Below are positions 53,601-64,000 of a stretch of DNA of 64,000 nucleotides, in pieces. Position numbers and translations under genes: made by a program. A model generated the notes under the pieces. It saw only the letters and a list, made by a program, of their open reading frames with translations. It did not search any database and was not told where the DNA came from. Source of the DNA: Puccinia triticina. Taxonomy: Eukaryota; Basidiomycota; Pucciniomycetes; Pucciniales; Pucciniaceae. The DNA lies in assembly GCF_026914185.1 (NCBI RefSeq), contig NC_070575.1, positions 3,712,501 through 3,776,500 of the forward strand. Reading direction: 5' to 3'. Every line of letters begins with the position of its first letter. Positions within the stretch are counted from its first letter, which is position 1.

Positions 53601-54218
53601 TGTATCCCATCTGTATCAGTCGAACTTGATCATTTTGGCATTGACAAAATTCCACTTCAGACTCCTTTCGGGCTGAAATTTCTCAAAAAATTGAATCAGA
53701 GTTGGTCTTGGATTGTAATCTGAAATCGGAACTCAACTTAAAATATCCACAAGTACCACAAACCTCCTCCGCTTCTGGGCACATGTGCAGGGTGATTTCC
53801 AGTCGTGATCCCATTTTTGAAGATTCCCCCAAGTCGATGTTTTAGCTGAACACTGAAAGAAGCAAGAAAACATTGAATCATATATATCTTCCCAGTTTCT
53901 CTCCTCCAATTCCTTCCTTCTCCGGTAGGTTTGGCTCTGCAAGTAATCAGTGAGCCTCTGTACTTGAGGATCGATTTGTTCATTTTCTTGTCCATCTGGT
54001 TGTCTATAGAAATCCGTCTGATGGCTGGGTGTTTCGTCATTGTTCAAGGCTGTTTGCTGATTTCGATGATGAGATGGGGTACTGGAATCTCCCTCGACTG
54101 GTGTTAGAAACTGTCGGCTTTGTTCCTCGGTTTCTCGAAGTAAAATTTTCCCCTTCTCCGTTCTAGGCTTCTTGTGTTTTTGTGGCTTCTTACCCCCCTC
54201 CCCCCTGAATCCTCTCAT
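50642..54218 (-). pseudogene. KDZ (Kyakuja-Dileera-Zisupton) transposase with one nonsense codon
   Basis: Nine exons: 54218-53738, 53672-53413, 53350-53006, 52938-52257, 52195-51967, 51881-51715, 51643-51536, 51468-51091, 51018-50642. All eight introns are 61-85 nt with GT-AG borders and the frame is kept at every junction. CxC1-like Cys segment: EFCQCQNDQVRLIQMGYIGG. Catalytic region: DFIVCMDGNFQHRRHL, GLFGMACRHDQMLQMI then ILYDIGCNIEKGV and FHAYVHEWSCQLQY with GMSDGEGMERNW. C-terminal coiled coils include LLLERGKNIEQVMRD and MLELRQTGRRNRTDSQ. The only lesion seen is TGA at 51975-51977, where Arg is usual (CGA to TGA). KDZ elements are DNA transposons abundant in basidiomycetes. Terminal repeats were not located. 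Confidence 0.85.
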
Positions 54219-56527
54219 TTGACAATCACCTCAGAACTAGATAAATCCACAAAACAAAACAAATTATGAATGTTAGATCACGGATCACTCCCCTAAAATT
54301 TATTCTCCCATAATATCGAACATCAAAAACCGACTTCAATGGTTGTAATTACCTGCCTTCAAGAAACCAGAAGAACAACAAAAGTCAACAAGTAGATGAA
54401 GATTTAACAAAGAATGAATGAAAGTTAAACCGACTTACAGATTTGGTGGACTTGATTTTTGTGGTTGTAGGCTACCGTTAAATCTGGAAGATAATGTGTG
54501 GGAGACTTGTTCCAGAAGACCGCACTTGCTTGAATTCCAATCCATTCCAATACATGTATATACATATTTACACTGGCATTGCAAATATTTCCCTTTCCCC
54601 CTTCAAAAAAAGTCCAACACTCTGCAGGCACAGCGATCTGCCATTCTGTTCTCACAGTACTGAATGAGCTGCCCATCCTGAGCACTTGAACAACAAACGC
54701 AATGGCACTGCAACCCCCTTACATGTACAAGTGAATCAGAGATCCAGATCTTGCTGCACGCTTTTGCACCCTGGTTGTACTTGAATGGAATTGATTATTT
54801 GCACAAGTACATGTGCAATTGGATGAAACCCACATGGATCAAAGGTCCCCACTAGTTCCCTATGTCTGGGACAAACCAAAAATTATAGTAGGGGGGCACT
54901 GTCAAAGGTGTGAGGCTCCCGTGTTACACTAACCTACAGTTTTATTATCAGCAAAAAACACCAAAAATACTGTCAGAAGCACATCTTAACAGGCGCTTTT
55001 TGGCGCCCTGTACCAGTAGCATTAGCAAAGATCCAGTGGAATTGCACTAAGCTAAATGTTAGCAGATTTCACCATGGTTGGCTTATCTGGGCCAAGTTTG
55101 GAGCTTTTCATTGTGAAATTCAAGGCAAATTTACCACAGCATTGGAATCAAGCCAATACCAGTTGTTTTTACAGTTGTTGGTTCATATAACTTTTCATCA
55201 TGAAGTAATTGTTCTGAACATGAAGGAACTGTTCTGACAAGCCTGTTTCTGATGGGGAAATTTATTCTGGTCACATTTTTCCATGAATTTTTCAATCATT
55301 GAGGTGAGAAGTTTCTGCTTAGCTACTTATAAAATTCCCATTTGGACATCTTGTCAAGGGGGTTGTGAAAATTCAAAATAATTTTACCATCATTTATTAC
55401 TAGGAAGTTTGAAATAGAGGCCCTTTTCTGAAGGTATTCTCAAGCAAAAAGGCAAATTGTGCAATAATTGTGTGCCTTGGCAATTTCAAGGGATTTTGCG
55501 TAGGGATTAAGTTTGGAACTGTTGATAAGATTTTGTTCTATAGAGCAGGTATCACATTTAGAGAAACAACTTGAAAAGGCTCTGATTATTTTTCCAACCC
55601 AAAATCCACTTTTCAAAGTGCAATCTTGAGGAGCAGAGCAAGTCAAATGAAAATTCCACAGAAATAACCAGTTATTCTTAAAAATAACAGTAATGACATA
55701 ATATCAAAGCTGCCCAATGATTTTGCCATCCAACCAAATTCCCACTTTCCCAAATGCACTGTTGTCAAAGCAGCACCAGTCAAGACCTAACAGGTAAAGG
55801 AATATGTTTCCAAAACATAGTAATTTAAGTTGGGAATAAGTGGAGACAATATCTTAGGGAGGTGCAATTAAGCACAATAGTAATTTGCATCTATGGTACA
55901 ACATAAAAGTGAATTGTGTTTCACAGATAGCAAATAGCAAAGGCCAACTAAAATCATGAGTTTCAGCCCCCCAATATAAAATCTGGGGGCTATTCCAAGA
56001 GATAACCAGTAAGGCTGCTGGGAGTTATTGACTTGCTAAGGGGTGATTGTCCCTCTCCCACCACAGTCATCTTCAATCAACAAGCATGATAACAACCAGC
56101 AGGCCGTTTTTTGTTAACACCCTTCAGGGGAAATGCTTCCCAAAAAATGGCTGTTTGAAGTGATTATACCTTTATGATTGCCAAATTTGATTTCGAGTAG
56201 GAATGAAGGATTCAATAATTTCATGTTGGGATTTACATGACTTGTTAGACCTTTCTCAAAAACAAGGACCATTTTCCCTTTCAGCCAGACTTGCTGGTGG
56301 ATCTCAACAAAGTTCCTCCTGGGGGCTAAGCAAAAGGGGGCCGGGGCAGGTGCTTGCGCCCAGGGGAGACTTGTTAAGGCACTCGCCCAGTGCCCAACTG
56401 GCCAATTCCGACTCCACTTCCAGAAAATCAGCTTCGCCAAACCCAGTAAGTTCCATTTTATCACAAGATTTTCATCTAGATACTACAGCTCCAGCAGACG
56501 ACCAATCAGTTCCGACAGAAGATGGAC
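54219..56527. other. AT-rich intergenic, no gene recognised
   Basis: No domain-bearing frame. 56203-56520 is more GC-rich and open (PFSLSARLAGGSQQ) and merges into the 106-bp triplication. KDZ terminal repeats could lie here but were not found. Confidence 0.4.
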
Positions 56528-56846
56528 GGGCTCAATCTCCCCATGAAGGCCGCGATGACAAACGCCGAGCGACTGATAAGGACCGTAGCCTTGTTTTCAA
56601 GGAAGGCAGGACTGTTGGCAGGCGATGGGTGCCCGGCTCAATCTCCCCATGAAGGCCGCGATGACAAACGCCGAGCGACTGATAAGGACGGTAGCCTCGT
56701 TTTCAACGACAGCAGGACTGTTGGCTGGCGATGGGTGCCCGGCTCAATCTCCCCATGAAGGCCGCGATGACAAACGCCGAGCGACTGATAAGGACCATAG
56801 CCTCGTTTTCAACGACAGCAGGACTGTTGGCTGGCGATGGGTGCCC
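56528..56846 (+). repeat. 106-bp unit in three tandem copies
   Basis: Copies start GGCTCAATCTCCCCATGAAG at about 56528, 56634 and 56740. They are almost identical; copy 1 differs in AAGGAAGGC for AACGACAGC. Since 106 is not a multiple of three, the frame changes each copy. No product is recognised. Confidence 0.85.
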
Positions 56847-58086
56847 CGTCCGATGGAGGTGGGTCATCGAGAAGGACCACGGAGACGACACTTCTACCCT
56901 TGCGGCTTGAGACTTGGGGCCAGCTTTCTTTTAATCGGAGACAACAATCTTGACATGAAGCGATCAAAGCCCCAACAACATATGATTCGGAAGGTCGCCC
57001 CTTGGCCGCCAACCCCCAAATCAACCGCCATCGTCTGTCCTGCTCATACACATTGTGATCGTTCAAATCGGCGCTGGTCAGCATTCAACAGTTGTTTAAG
57101 GGCCTCCTTCGCCCCGACAAACTTGGGGCGCTCTGACGAACTTCAGGCTGCCGGGATGCTACTGGTGCTTGTACATCAGTTTCTCCAATTCCAACTGTCA
57201 GCGGGCTGTTGATCATTCTTGATTGGTCTTCCTGATTGCCCGACCCTCGAGCATATCTCCCAGCAGATAGCTTCTCAGCATGCTCGCACACTAGCACTGC
57301 ATCATCAGCAGGACTCTACCTCCTGCGAGGACTCCACTCATTCGCTTCCCCTTCGCGAGTACTCCCCTTCTTTGCTTTCCCCCTCCACCAATCTCAACAC
57401 CAGAGCTGACTCGTCCTCTGTCTGTACCATCCCCAGTGAAGACCCGGCCGTTTGTGTCCATCAGGACCTCCAAACCCGAGTTGCTCAACATGTCTCCATC
57501 CCCCCAGCACAAAGAAAGCACCCGCCAATTGCTGCAATGGCCCGCCAGCGAACCATGTAGTCTAACCGGTCTGCCAATCTCCGCGCCTCCAACCTCAACA
57601 GCCATTGCTGCGATCCTCTCCGCTCACAGAGCTCGCGCCTTGCTGCCCCGGCATCTTCTCCTGACGCCTATCTTCCTGCACACACTGCTCCCATGGCCAC
57701 CCCGAACCATTCCCACCCTGCACACAAGCTAACAACTCCTTTTTTTCCACGCTAACTAACCCCCCCTTTCACCCTTTCCAAAAACACAGGGTAGAATTGA
57801 CCTTGTGATTTTTGTCCCTTTTGCCAGACGGTACAAAATATTACTATCCACCAAAAACTCAAATGGCTCAAAAGTAAGTCAACCCCACATCCTCGCCCCA
57901 AACCTCACTTTTTTTTTCATGCCGGATTGCATTGGTGCTGTGTGATGGTGGGTTTGAACGCGAAGCTTGCCTGCCATCACATTGTGGGGCTACTGAGGCA
58001 TTGTCGCGAAGACTCTGCCATGTTTGACTCCTGCCAACGCAATCCCAGCAGATATGGAGGGCTGATAATGATTTGTTTGGCTTAGT
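56847..58086. other. GC-moderate region, no gene recognised
   Basis: Open frames at 57219-57560 and 57436-57732 are rich in Ser, Pro, His and Leu and lack domains. The sequence may include decayed 5' exons of the gene at 58087. Confidence 0.35.
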
Positions 58087-59854
58087 ATGGATGAAGGCGA
58101 GGTCTTCAAAATTGAAGATCTGAAGCGGGGATCGGATTACCTGAATACGGACTCGTTGAATTCCCAAGCAATTGGATTTCTCCACTCTCAACATATGCGA
58201 GCCACCAGGAAAGTAGTTGATTTCGACTTACATGCTGTTTTCTTGATGCAAGAGTTCGGGAGGTCCGATTCTATCCAGAAGATTGTCAGGATGATCCGAA
58301 AGACATATGATGAAGATTTTCCACCCAAAACGACCTTACAAAGTCAGTTGGTCGGTGCTGCAAAATTGGTTGAACATTGGATGCAAGTTTACCACAAAAA
58401 TCGACAAGCCAATCCAACCGTAAAAAAGCCGTTCTGTCTCCAATATCCCACCTACATCGATGTAATCAAGCACTCGATTTCCTCTGAGGATAAGTGTGAG
58501 GTCCTACCTGGTGACGTAATGGTCATTCTTATTGATGAGGGGGGAATATGTATTGGGGTAGGCCTCCCTCCAAAGCCGCAATCAACAAAGAGCTTGCATG
58601 TCCCTCGTGATGTTAGTATAATCCATGCTGCCCAACTTACATGTTCGAATTATACGTGGGCTGACCATGTTGGTTTCTCAGGTTAGGGCCAGGGAGCGAT
58701 TGGATTGATTTGTGGTAGACAACGTGCTTCAAAGCAATGAAGACAGTGTAATACGGTCCAGTCATATGTCTAATCAGTTCCCAGTTTCTACTTTGCCTCT
58801 TTCTTTGGATACCAAGGGGGAGGTACGTGCAGGCGAGGGGGCCAAAAAATCAACAGTCTCCTATCAAGCTTATGGATATGGCTTGGGAAGTGTAAGTTCA
58901 TGATCTTAACTCTCCAAAATGAGACTGGACTAAGAGCTTCCAATTTAGCCTCTCTCTGCAGGTGCTGCGGACAAAACCATCAAATGTTCCACCCATGATA
59001 TCAAGAAAGAAGAGCTACAGGGCCACGGGGACCATTGGAAATCCGAACCTGAACCCAATCTTCCGGAACCTCTTCGTACTGAAACCAGTCCACGGGCACG
59101 CGAGCTTGTTGAACTTCGACACGATATGGTATTTTATCATAGATTGTCTTACTGGATAAACAAGGCATTCCTTCCTGAAGCTTCATTAATTGCTGAGCAA
59201 GCCGTTGATTACTTAGAAAAAAGTGCTTCTAGTTCGGTGAAAGAAGTCAATGGGCTGGAGGACAATGTGATAATTGCAGGTATGCTTTTCTCCAATTGTA
59301 GGATTTTATAATACATCATTTCTGACATTTAATCACCAAAGCACGCACAGTATCAGTCAATACGCTCCCCAACACCCACCAAGACAAAAAAAAACGCCTT
59401 GTTGATGGACAGCGTCTTTTTCTTTGGAAATCATCTTGGGGGACAGTTTCTTCTCCCTTCACTAGGCCTAGCTTATCTAGGTTTGCACGGTTATTCGTTC
59501 CATGGACCCTTTTGTATTCTCTTCCATGGGGTGGCCCAATTCTACTTTTCCGAAGCTACCAACCATCCCAGGCGATATTCAGTGGCCATGTGGAGCAGAG
59601 CTTCCTCCTTTTCATCAATTGCTCGATTTTCAGCCTACCAAAAAGGGAATGAGGTACGCAGAAAATTGATAGGCCCACCCTGTTCTCACATAAAACTGAA
59701 TATTTTTATCCTTTAAATGTATAGAAATTTAGCAACTGTAGATTTTGGCTTCCGGTTTATCCAGAATATGATTCTGCAAAAGTTACAGGTCTCCTCAAAG
59801 CTCAAGTGACTGCCAATTCAAAACGTGGTGCAAAGAAGGTTAAAATTGCCAAAT
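58087..59854 (+). pseudogene. Unrecognised multi-exon gene, decayed
   Basis: I do not recognise the family. Exon-like blocks: 58087 to about 58681 (VFKIEDLKRGSDYLNTDSLN, VLPGDVMVILIDEGGICIGVGLPP), 58682-58897 (VVDNVLQSNEDSVIRSS), about 58963-59280 (TSPRARELVELRHDMVFYHR, EASLIAEQAVDYLEKSA, ending before a GTATGC donor), about 59343-59655, and a last exon about 59727-59854 ending in basic KRGAKKVKIAK. A one-base frame break near 58680 and a TGA at 58706-58708 (context D-stop-F) separate blocks 1 and 2. The multi-block structure and lesions suggest a transposon-associated or lineage-specific gene family member that has decayed. Confidence 0.45.
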
Positions 59855-59929
59855 AGTTCATCATTGATTTTTCTTTACGGAATTTATTGTTTTTGTTGGT
59901 TGTGCTGCACATTTTCCTCTTAATATTCA

Positions 59930-59962
59930 ACTAGAGGCCAAGGCGGCTCCGCCGCTGCAGGG
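59930..59962 (+). repeat. Second copy of the GC-rich palindromic motif
   Basis: ACTAGAGGCCAAGGCGGCTC then CGCCGCTGCAGGG. The inverse copy is at 31746-31778. It contains the palindrome GGCGGCTCCGCC. Confidence 0.55.
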
Positions 59963-60958
59963 CACCAATCCATCCTTCTTTCCTGCCAAACAGCTCCCCA
60001 AGTCACCTCATTAGCCCTTCAATAGTTGGGTCACCATCCACTGATATTCCTCCCCCCCACTGGCCTATCCCAGCACAAGTCAACAGCAATTCCCCCTGAA
60101 TCAGGGCAAGCAGGGAATGGGTGTGTCAAAATTCAGGAGACTTGAATGCATTCATATAAATCATTGCTCTTGAGATTTTCAAACTTGGCCTTACAGCAAC
60201 AGAGTAAACAAGCAAAAATTTCACCTCCCCAATTTGGCATGTTTGACCCCCCTTGCTATCCAAGCCTTCTTCATCACATCTCATGGAATAGGAGTCACAT
60301 CAAAACACTCCTCATATGGTATTTAGATTTTACAAACTTACCTCACCCACAATTTTATTCCATACTCTGAGTTATTGGAGTGTTGTCAATAAACATGCTG
60401 CTCAATCTTTAATGGTATAATATTTGGAAGTTACCAAGTTGCAAATATTAGATCTTTCCACACAATAAACAGTGCAACATTATAAAAAGCCAAGAAGAAA
60501 TTCATATATTTATGATCAGGTGTATCAATACCACAAAATTTGGAAACAAATTATGAATCAAAAGCAGAGATATATGCAATAGATATCAATTAATACCAAA
60601 AACTATTGGCAAGAATAGGGGTTGAATCCCGCTCGCAAGCTCATCAGTTCCTGATGGCCTTCGCCCGCAGTCACCGTGTCGAAGTGCAGCTGGACAGGGG
60701 TGTTGATGACACTTGTTATTCCCGCCGATCAGGCGGACGGGGTTGTACCCCCTCAAAGTGTCCATCCAGCTGATCCCGCCCAGCAAAAGCCAGGGGATCA
60801 AGATGTATCGCTTCATTGACAGGCCGCCGGTGATGTTGGCCTTGATGCCTACGAACTGGGCACAGGCTTGGCCGAGGTCTCCGAGCCGAGGCGAGGGGGG
60901 CAGCGAGGGAAAGAAGGCAGTTCTTGGAGTAGATGTTGCTGCCGGTGCTCGGCTTGTG
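59963..60958. other. Mostly non-coding; a possible protein fragment on the minus strand
   Basis: 60020-60590 is AT-rich with nothing recognised. On the minus strand 60976-60600 is GC-rich and reads GQACAQFVGIKANITGGLSM then KRYILIPWLLLGGISWMDTL, including one likely membrane segment. A frame change near 60715 leads to VINTPVQLHFDTVTAGEGHQ. This looks like a fragment of a real membrane or secreted protein that I cannot name. Confidence 0.35.
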
Positions 60959-62020
60959 TCATTCTCTGAGGGGTGACCAGGGCTTGGGCGATGTTGGACT
61001 GTTACTGCTGCTAATGGTTATGATGGTTGCTGTTGTTTTTGTTGGCTTCGGGGACGGCGAGGGATAGTGAGAGGGGCTTGGTAAGCCCGCGGCGAGCCTT
61101 GAGGCCATTTTTTGAGCTGGCGACACTGGGAGGGAGAAGGAGGAGGCTCGACGGAGCAGAAGGCCGTCGTTGTCATCGGAAGAGGAGAACAAATTGAGTG
61201 GGGCCATTGGGAGGTGGGCAGGGAGACACGCGAGGCGCAAGGGGGGTTGATGGACCGAGTCTGCCAAATGGTTGCAGGAATCAAATATTGTTGGGAGGTC
61301 CCTGACGCACCCGCTGGTGTCTAGATCATCAAACACATCCACCAAACACACAGGGGCAGGGACAGAACCGACCTGTTTTTCTTCCTGCAGAGCCAGCCGC
61401 TTCTCCGCGTCCAGCTGGGTGAAGCAGTACCCGCCCTCGCCGTCGTACTGCAAGATATACTTGCCAAGTAAAAAAAGATGAGCGGAGAGGCGGGTGGAGG
61501 GGAGGGGGACAGAGGGGGCCAACTTGTTGTACTTCCACAGCGACGGACGGTGCAATGCCGTCAGCAGAGTGATCCCGAGCGAGGTGGCGTGTTCGTACAT
61601 GATCTTCTCCACATCGAGCGTGACCGCGGACGTGCATTCGTCGAGAATAGCATACTAACAACAACATGTGAGTGGGGCAGAGTAAGCAACCCACGCCATC
61701 GGGAACAGGGGGAATGGTAGTAGAGTCTGCAGATGGCGAGCCGCTGCTTATTACCGCCGCTGAGCGCATCTCGCCATTCCCGGACGAGGTCCCAGCCGCC
61801 CTCGTGCTGGAAGATGGCGTCCAAGTCAACGATGGCGAGGATGCGGAGGAGGTCGTTGTCGCGCGGGCGGCCATGTCTGCGTGCGAGTTGGGATAGATGA
61901 GCTGGTCGCGCAGGGTGCCCAGGGAGTGGCGTGTTGGGGGGCGGGGCGAGGTGGAGGTACCACCAAGGCGGTTACGGTAGCTAGGGAGGCGCGTGGCGTG
62001 GCCGTGGTCTTGCTCAAGGT
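60959..62020 (-). pseudogene. Peroxisomal ABC transporter (ABCD/PXA type), C-terminal ATPase fragment
   Basis: ABCD half-transporters import very-long-chain acyl-CoA into peroxisomes. Visible in order on the minus strand: [17 protein letters not shown], a frame change near 61870, [19 protein letters not shown], the ABC signature [16 protein letters not shown] (Asn replaces the usual Glu), an intron-like gap (about 61740-61655), Walker B and D-loop [16 protein letters not shown], the H-loop in [13 protein letters not shown], a second intron-like 63-nt stretch, and [20 protein letters not shown]. The transmembrane domain and Walker A are absent upstream (a TATA-like TATATAAAG and unrelated sequence lie at 62050-62300). 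The fragment plus frame break indicate a pseudogene, though misplaced introns cannot be excluded. Confidence 0.72.
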
Positions 62021-62466
62021 GCGGTGGGGTGGGGTGTTGCTGGTGGGTATATAAAGAGGAGGAGGTGACTTGATTGATCCGCAGGGGATTCGGTTTCGTC
62101 CGCCCCCTCCCTGGGAGGCCCCTAACTGCTTGGTTAGGCCCTCCCTGGCTAGTTTACCAACCGGCCCTCTTTTGCTAGTTGCTCCGGCACAGCTGGAGGG
62201 TCATCCATAGGGCCTTCGGGCCTTTGGGGATATTCAACGTGCCAAGTGAGAATAATGGGGCAATTTTTGCCCCATTTTGTGAGAAAAAAACACCCCAAAA
62301 CTTAGATCTGCAGGTCTAGAATTCTGTGGATTTAAGAAAGTGGGATTAAACTACCAATCAACCAAAGCATGTTCAAAATTTAGCTAAAGACTTGTGCGTA
62401 TTATTAAAAATAATACTGGCATTTTGGTGTAATGGGAAACTGCAAGTCAGAAAAAAACAAACACAA
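62021..62466. other. Short non-coding interval
   Basis: TATATAAAG at about 62049, then imperfect repeats of GGCCCTCCCTGG and GGGCCTTCGGGCC, then AT-rich DNA. No gene. Confidence 0.4.
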
Positions 62467-63984
62467 CTACAATTCTTCGGTGCTGTTTGCAACAATGGTA
62501 AAGGCACCAGTTTGAATATCTTTTAGCCACATTTCTCTATATTTACTAATCATAGCTTCTAAACCAATTGCTAAAGCTTCCACCCCAAGGGTCGAATTTT
62601 CAGAGCGTACAATCCTCACAGTGGGGTAATCCTTTGCCACAAGAGCTATAGGATCTTTCATCTTGGGGAAAGTCGCCTTATCACACCCAAGGGCATCAGC
62701 TAGGAGAAAAATGAAGCATTAGCATATGATATCGATCCAGTTTGGGATTGGTTTGGATGGCTCACCAAGTAATTTATTAAGTTCTCCGCGCAGCTGGGTT
62801 CTAACTTCGTCGGAATGTTTGGGTCTTTTAGCTGCAGGGGTCTTTGCAGGTGGGCGGGGGTGGGAAGAGCTGCTGTCGTTTTCAAGGAAAGCTTGAATGT
62901 CTCTTCCTTGACTATAGGCTTCGAAGTTTTCCTTTGCCAACCACTTTTTGTTTGCAACTTTTAACCAGGCTGAACCATTGGTTAGCTCTTCACAAAAGCT
63001 TCCAGGTCCAGGGGAACGAGTGGCTGACAGCAAGTAGAATGTCAAGTTGTAGAGATTTGACACCGTGAAAAGCTATAATAAAAACCAATATTAGTTCTTG
63101 AAGCAATATGGTAAAGTAAATGAAAAATACTCACCTCAGAATTGATTCGGAGGATGTGGTTTAAAGCTCTTTTCGAAATTCCAGATTTGGGTCTAGGAGA
63201 CTGAGATTCGCCAATTAAGAACTCGATCTTCTCGTGATTCACTAATTTTTGATAAAGGGGTCCATAGAGGGCTTCTTCATCCGGGTTAAGACCCTTCTTG
63301 GGTTGAACATCCTCTCCATCTTCGGGGTTGTCCTGTTCATCATCATCATTTTTGTCTTCATTCTCCTCCAGAGAAGTCGGAAGTTTTGAAAAGTAATGAA
63401 ATATTCTTGCATCAAATACTTTTTTCTCATCAATTGAGAGAGCAGCCCATGCATGGCCAAGATGGACATTCCTTTCATCCCATCCCAACGAGGTTCCCCT
63501 TGGAGGAACTAAAATCAAGATTTATCAACAAGCTGTTACATAAAACCAAATTGTAATTACATGCCCCCACCTGGTGTGATTGAACTTTCTCTGCTGAAAG
63601 CAAAATATTGATTCCAATTGCTTTTTTGTCTTGGGGGCTGATCTTCTCCTCTGAGTAGATGTTTGATCAGTATCTTCGGAAAGTTGGAGGTTAATGCAAG
63701 CAAACTTACAAGAAAGAATTGACCATCTTCTCTGTAATGTTCCCAATCAAAGCAAGCATCAATTTGGTCTTGATGTAGTTCTTTTTGTGGAATAGGAGTA
63801 CTTCTTGAATTTGAGTCGATATTTTGTTGGAGGGTCTAGTTTGATTTGCCATCACCTGCCGGAGTTGGTTCTCAGTCCACGAAGGTAGTTGGCTCTCAAA
63901 GTTTTCTAGTGTTAAATCGGTCCAATTGTAATCTTCCCCCTCCTCTTCATCTGATGAATCGCTTCTGACCGGACCACCACCCAC
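62467..63984 (-). pseudogene. Unrecognised multi-exon protein gene, running off the right edge
   Basis: Exon-like blocks on the minus strand: 63984-63706 (acidic start, then WTDLTLENFESQLPSWTENQ and LRQVMANQTRPSNKISTQ), about 63700-63580 (a frame break near 63630), 63512 to about 63080 (PPRGTSLGWDERNVHLGHAW, AALSIDEKKVFDARIFHYF, then an acidic tract rich in Glu, Asp and Asn), about 63060-62705 and about 62661-62467. GT-AG-like borders separate them (for example the donor after SSITPG and acceptor before VPPRG). I recall no named domain. The pattern resembles repeat-associated protein families of rusts. The 5' end may extend past the window. Confidence 0.45.
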
Positions 63985-64000
63985 TCCAGCATGACCACTG

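Overview
This is a repeat-dominated window from a filamentous basidiomycete, most likely a rust fungus (Pucciniales). The reasons are introns of about 60-70 bases, KDZ and FAR1/OTU Mutator-type transposons, fungal Copia and DIRS-like reverse transcriptases, a fungal JSN1-type PUF gene, and a single lone gene for a candidate secreted protein. The rust assignment is an inference from this mix. Layout: 1-18576 is a nest of retroelements. Copia-A (minus) is broken at 859-5298 by a 4.4-kb gag + RT/RNase H element. Its LTR region is broken by Copia-B (7690-18571, TSD AAGAT). The gag of Copia-B is broken by a nearly unmutated gag-only LTR element (12144-17859, TSD CCACA). 18577-20430 is GC-rich and holds a 102-bp inverted repeat. 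20433-21512 encodes the one intact, non-transposon-looking protein, which has a signal peptide. 24668-26083 is a non-autonomous Mutator-like foldback element. 26865-31127 holds the N-terminal half of an ABCB-type half-transporter abutting a 5'-truncated, frameshifted JSN1-like gene. 32171-32520 is a perfect 10-bp minisatellite. 33541-35082 is a miniature LTR retrotransposon (TRIM) that carries a solo LTR inside one of its own LTRs. 36601-38289 holds two small TIR elements. 38307-42926 is a 4.6-kb Mutator-like element with an 11-bp TSD that encodes a FAR1/MULE transposase and an OTU-type cysteine protease. 44936-50545 is a minisatellite landscape with a solo LTR inside it. 50642-54218 is a nine-exon KDZ transposase gene with one nonsense codon. 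56.5-64 kb holds a 106-bp triplication, two unrecognised decayed multi-exon genes and a peroxisomal ABC-transporter (ABCD) fragment. Most notable: the 38.3-42.9 kb Mutator element contains two short insertions (111 bp at 39428-39538 and 215 bp at 40361-40575). Each begins TGTT, ends ACA, has an exact 5-bp target duplication (CAATC and ACTGC), and carries a tRNA-like Pol III cassette followed by a T-run. Removing either one rejoins the transposon reading frame exactly. They look like solo LTRs or SINE-like units of a tRNA-bearing, integrase-mobilised miniature element, analogous to 5S-bearing Cassandra TRIMs. I know of no described rust family like this. A second cross-cutting signal is that all eight TGA nonsense codons I found, in four unrelated families, are preceded by T. 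This fits the TCG-to-TTG hypermutation reported for Pucciniomycotina. No region shows an operon or cooperating host genes; the window is a record of serial transposition, decay and gene fragmentation.
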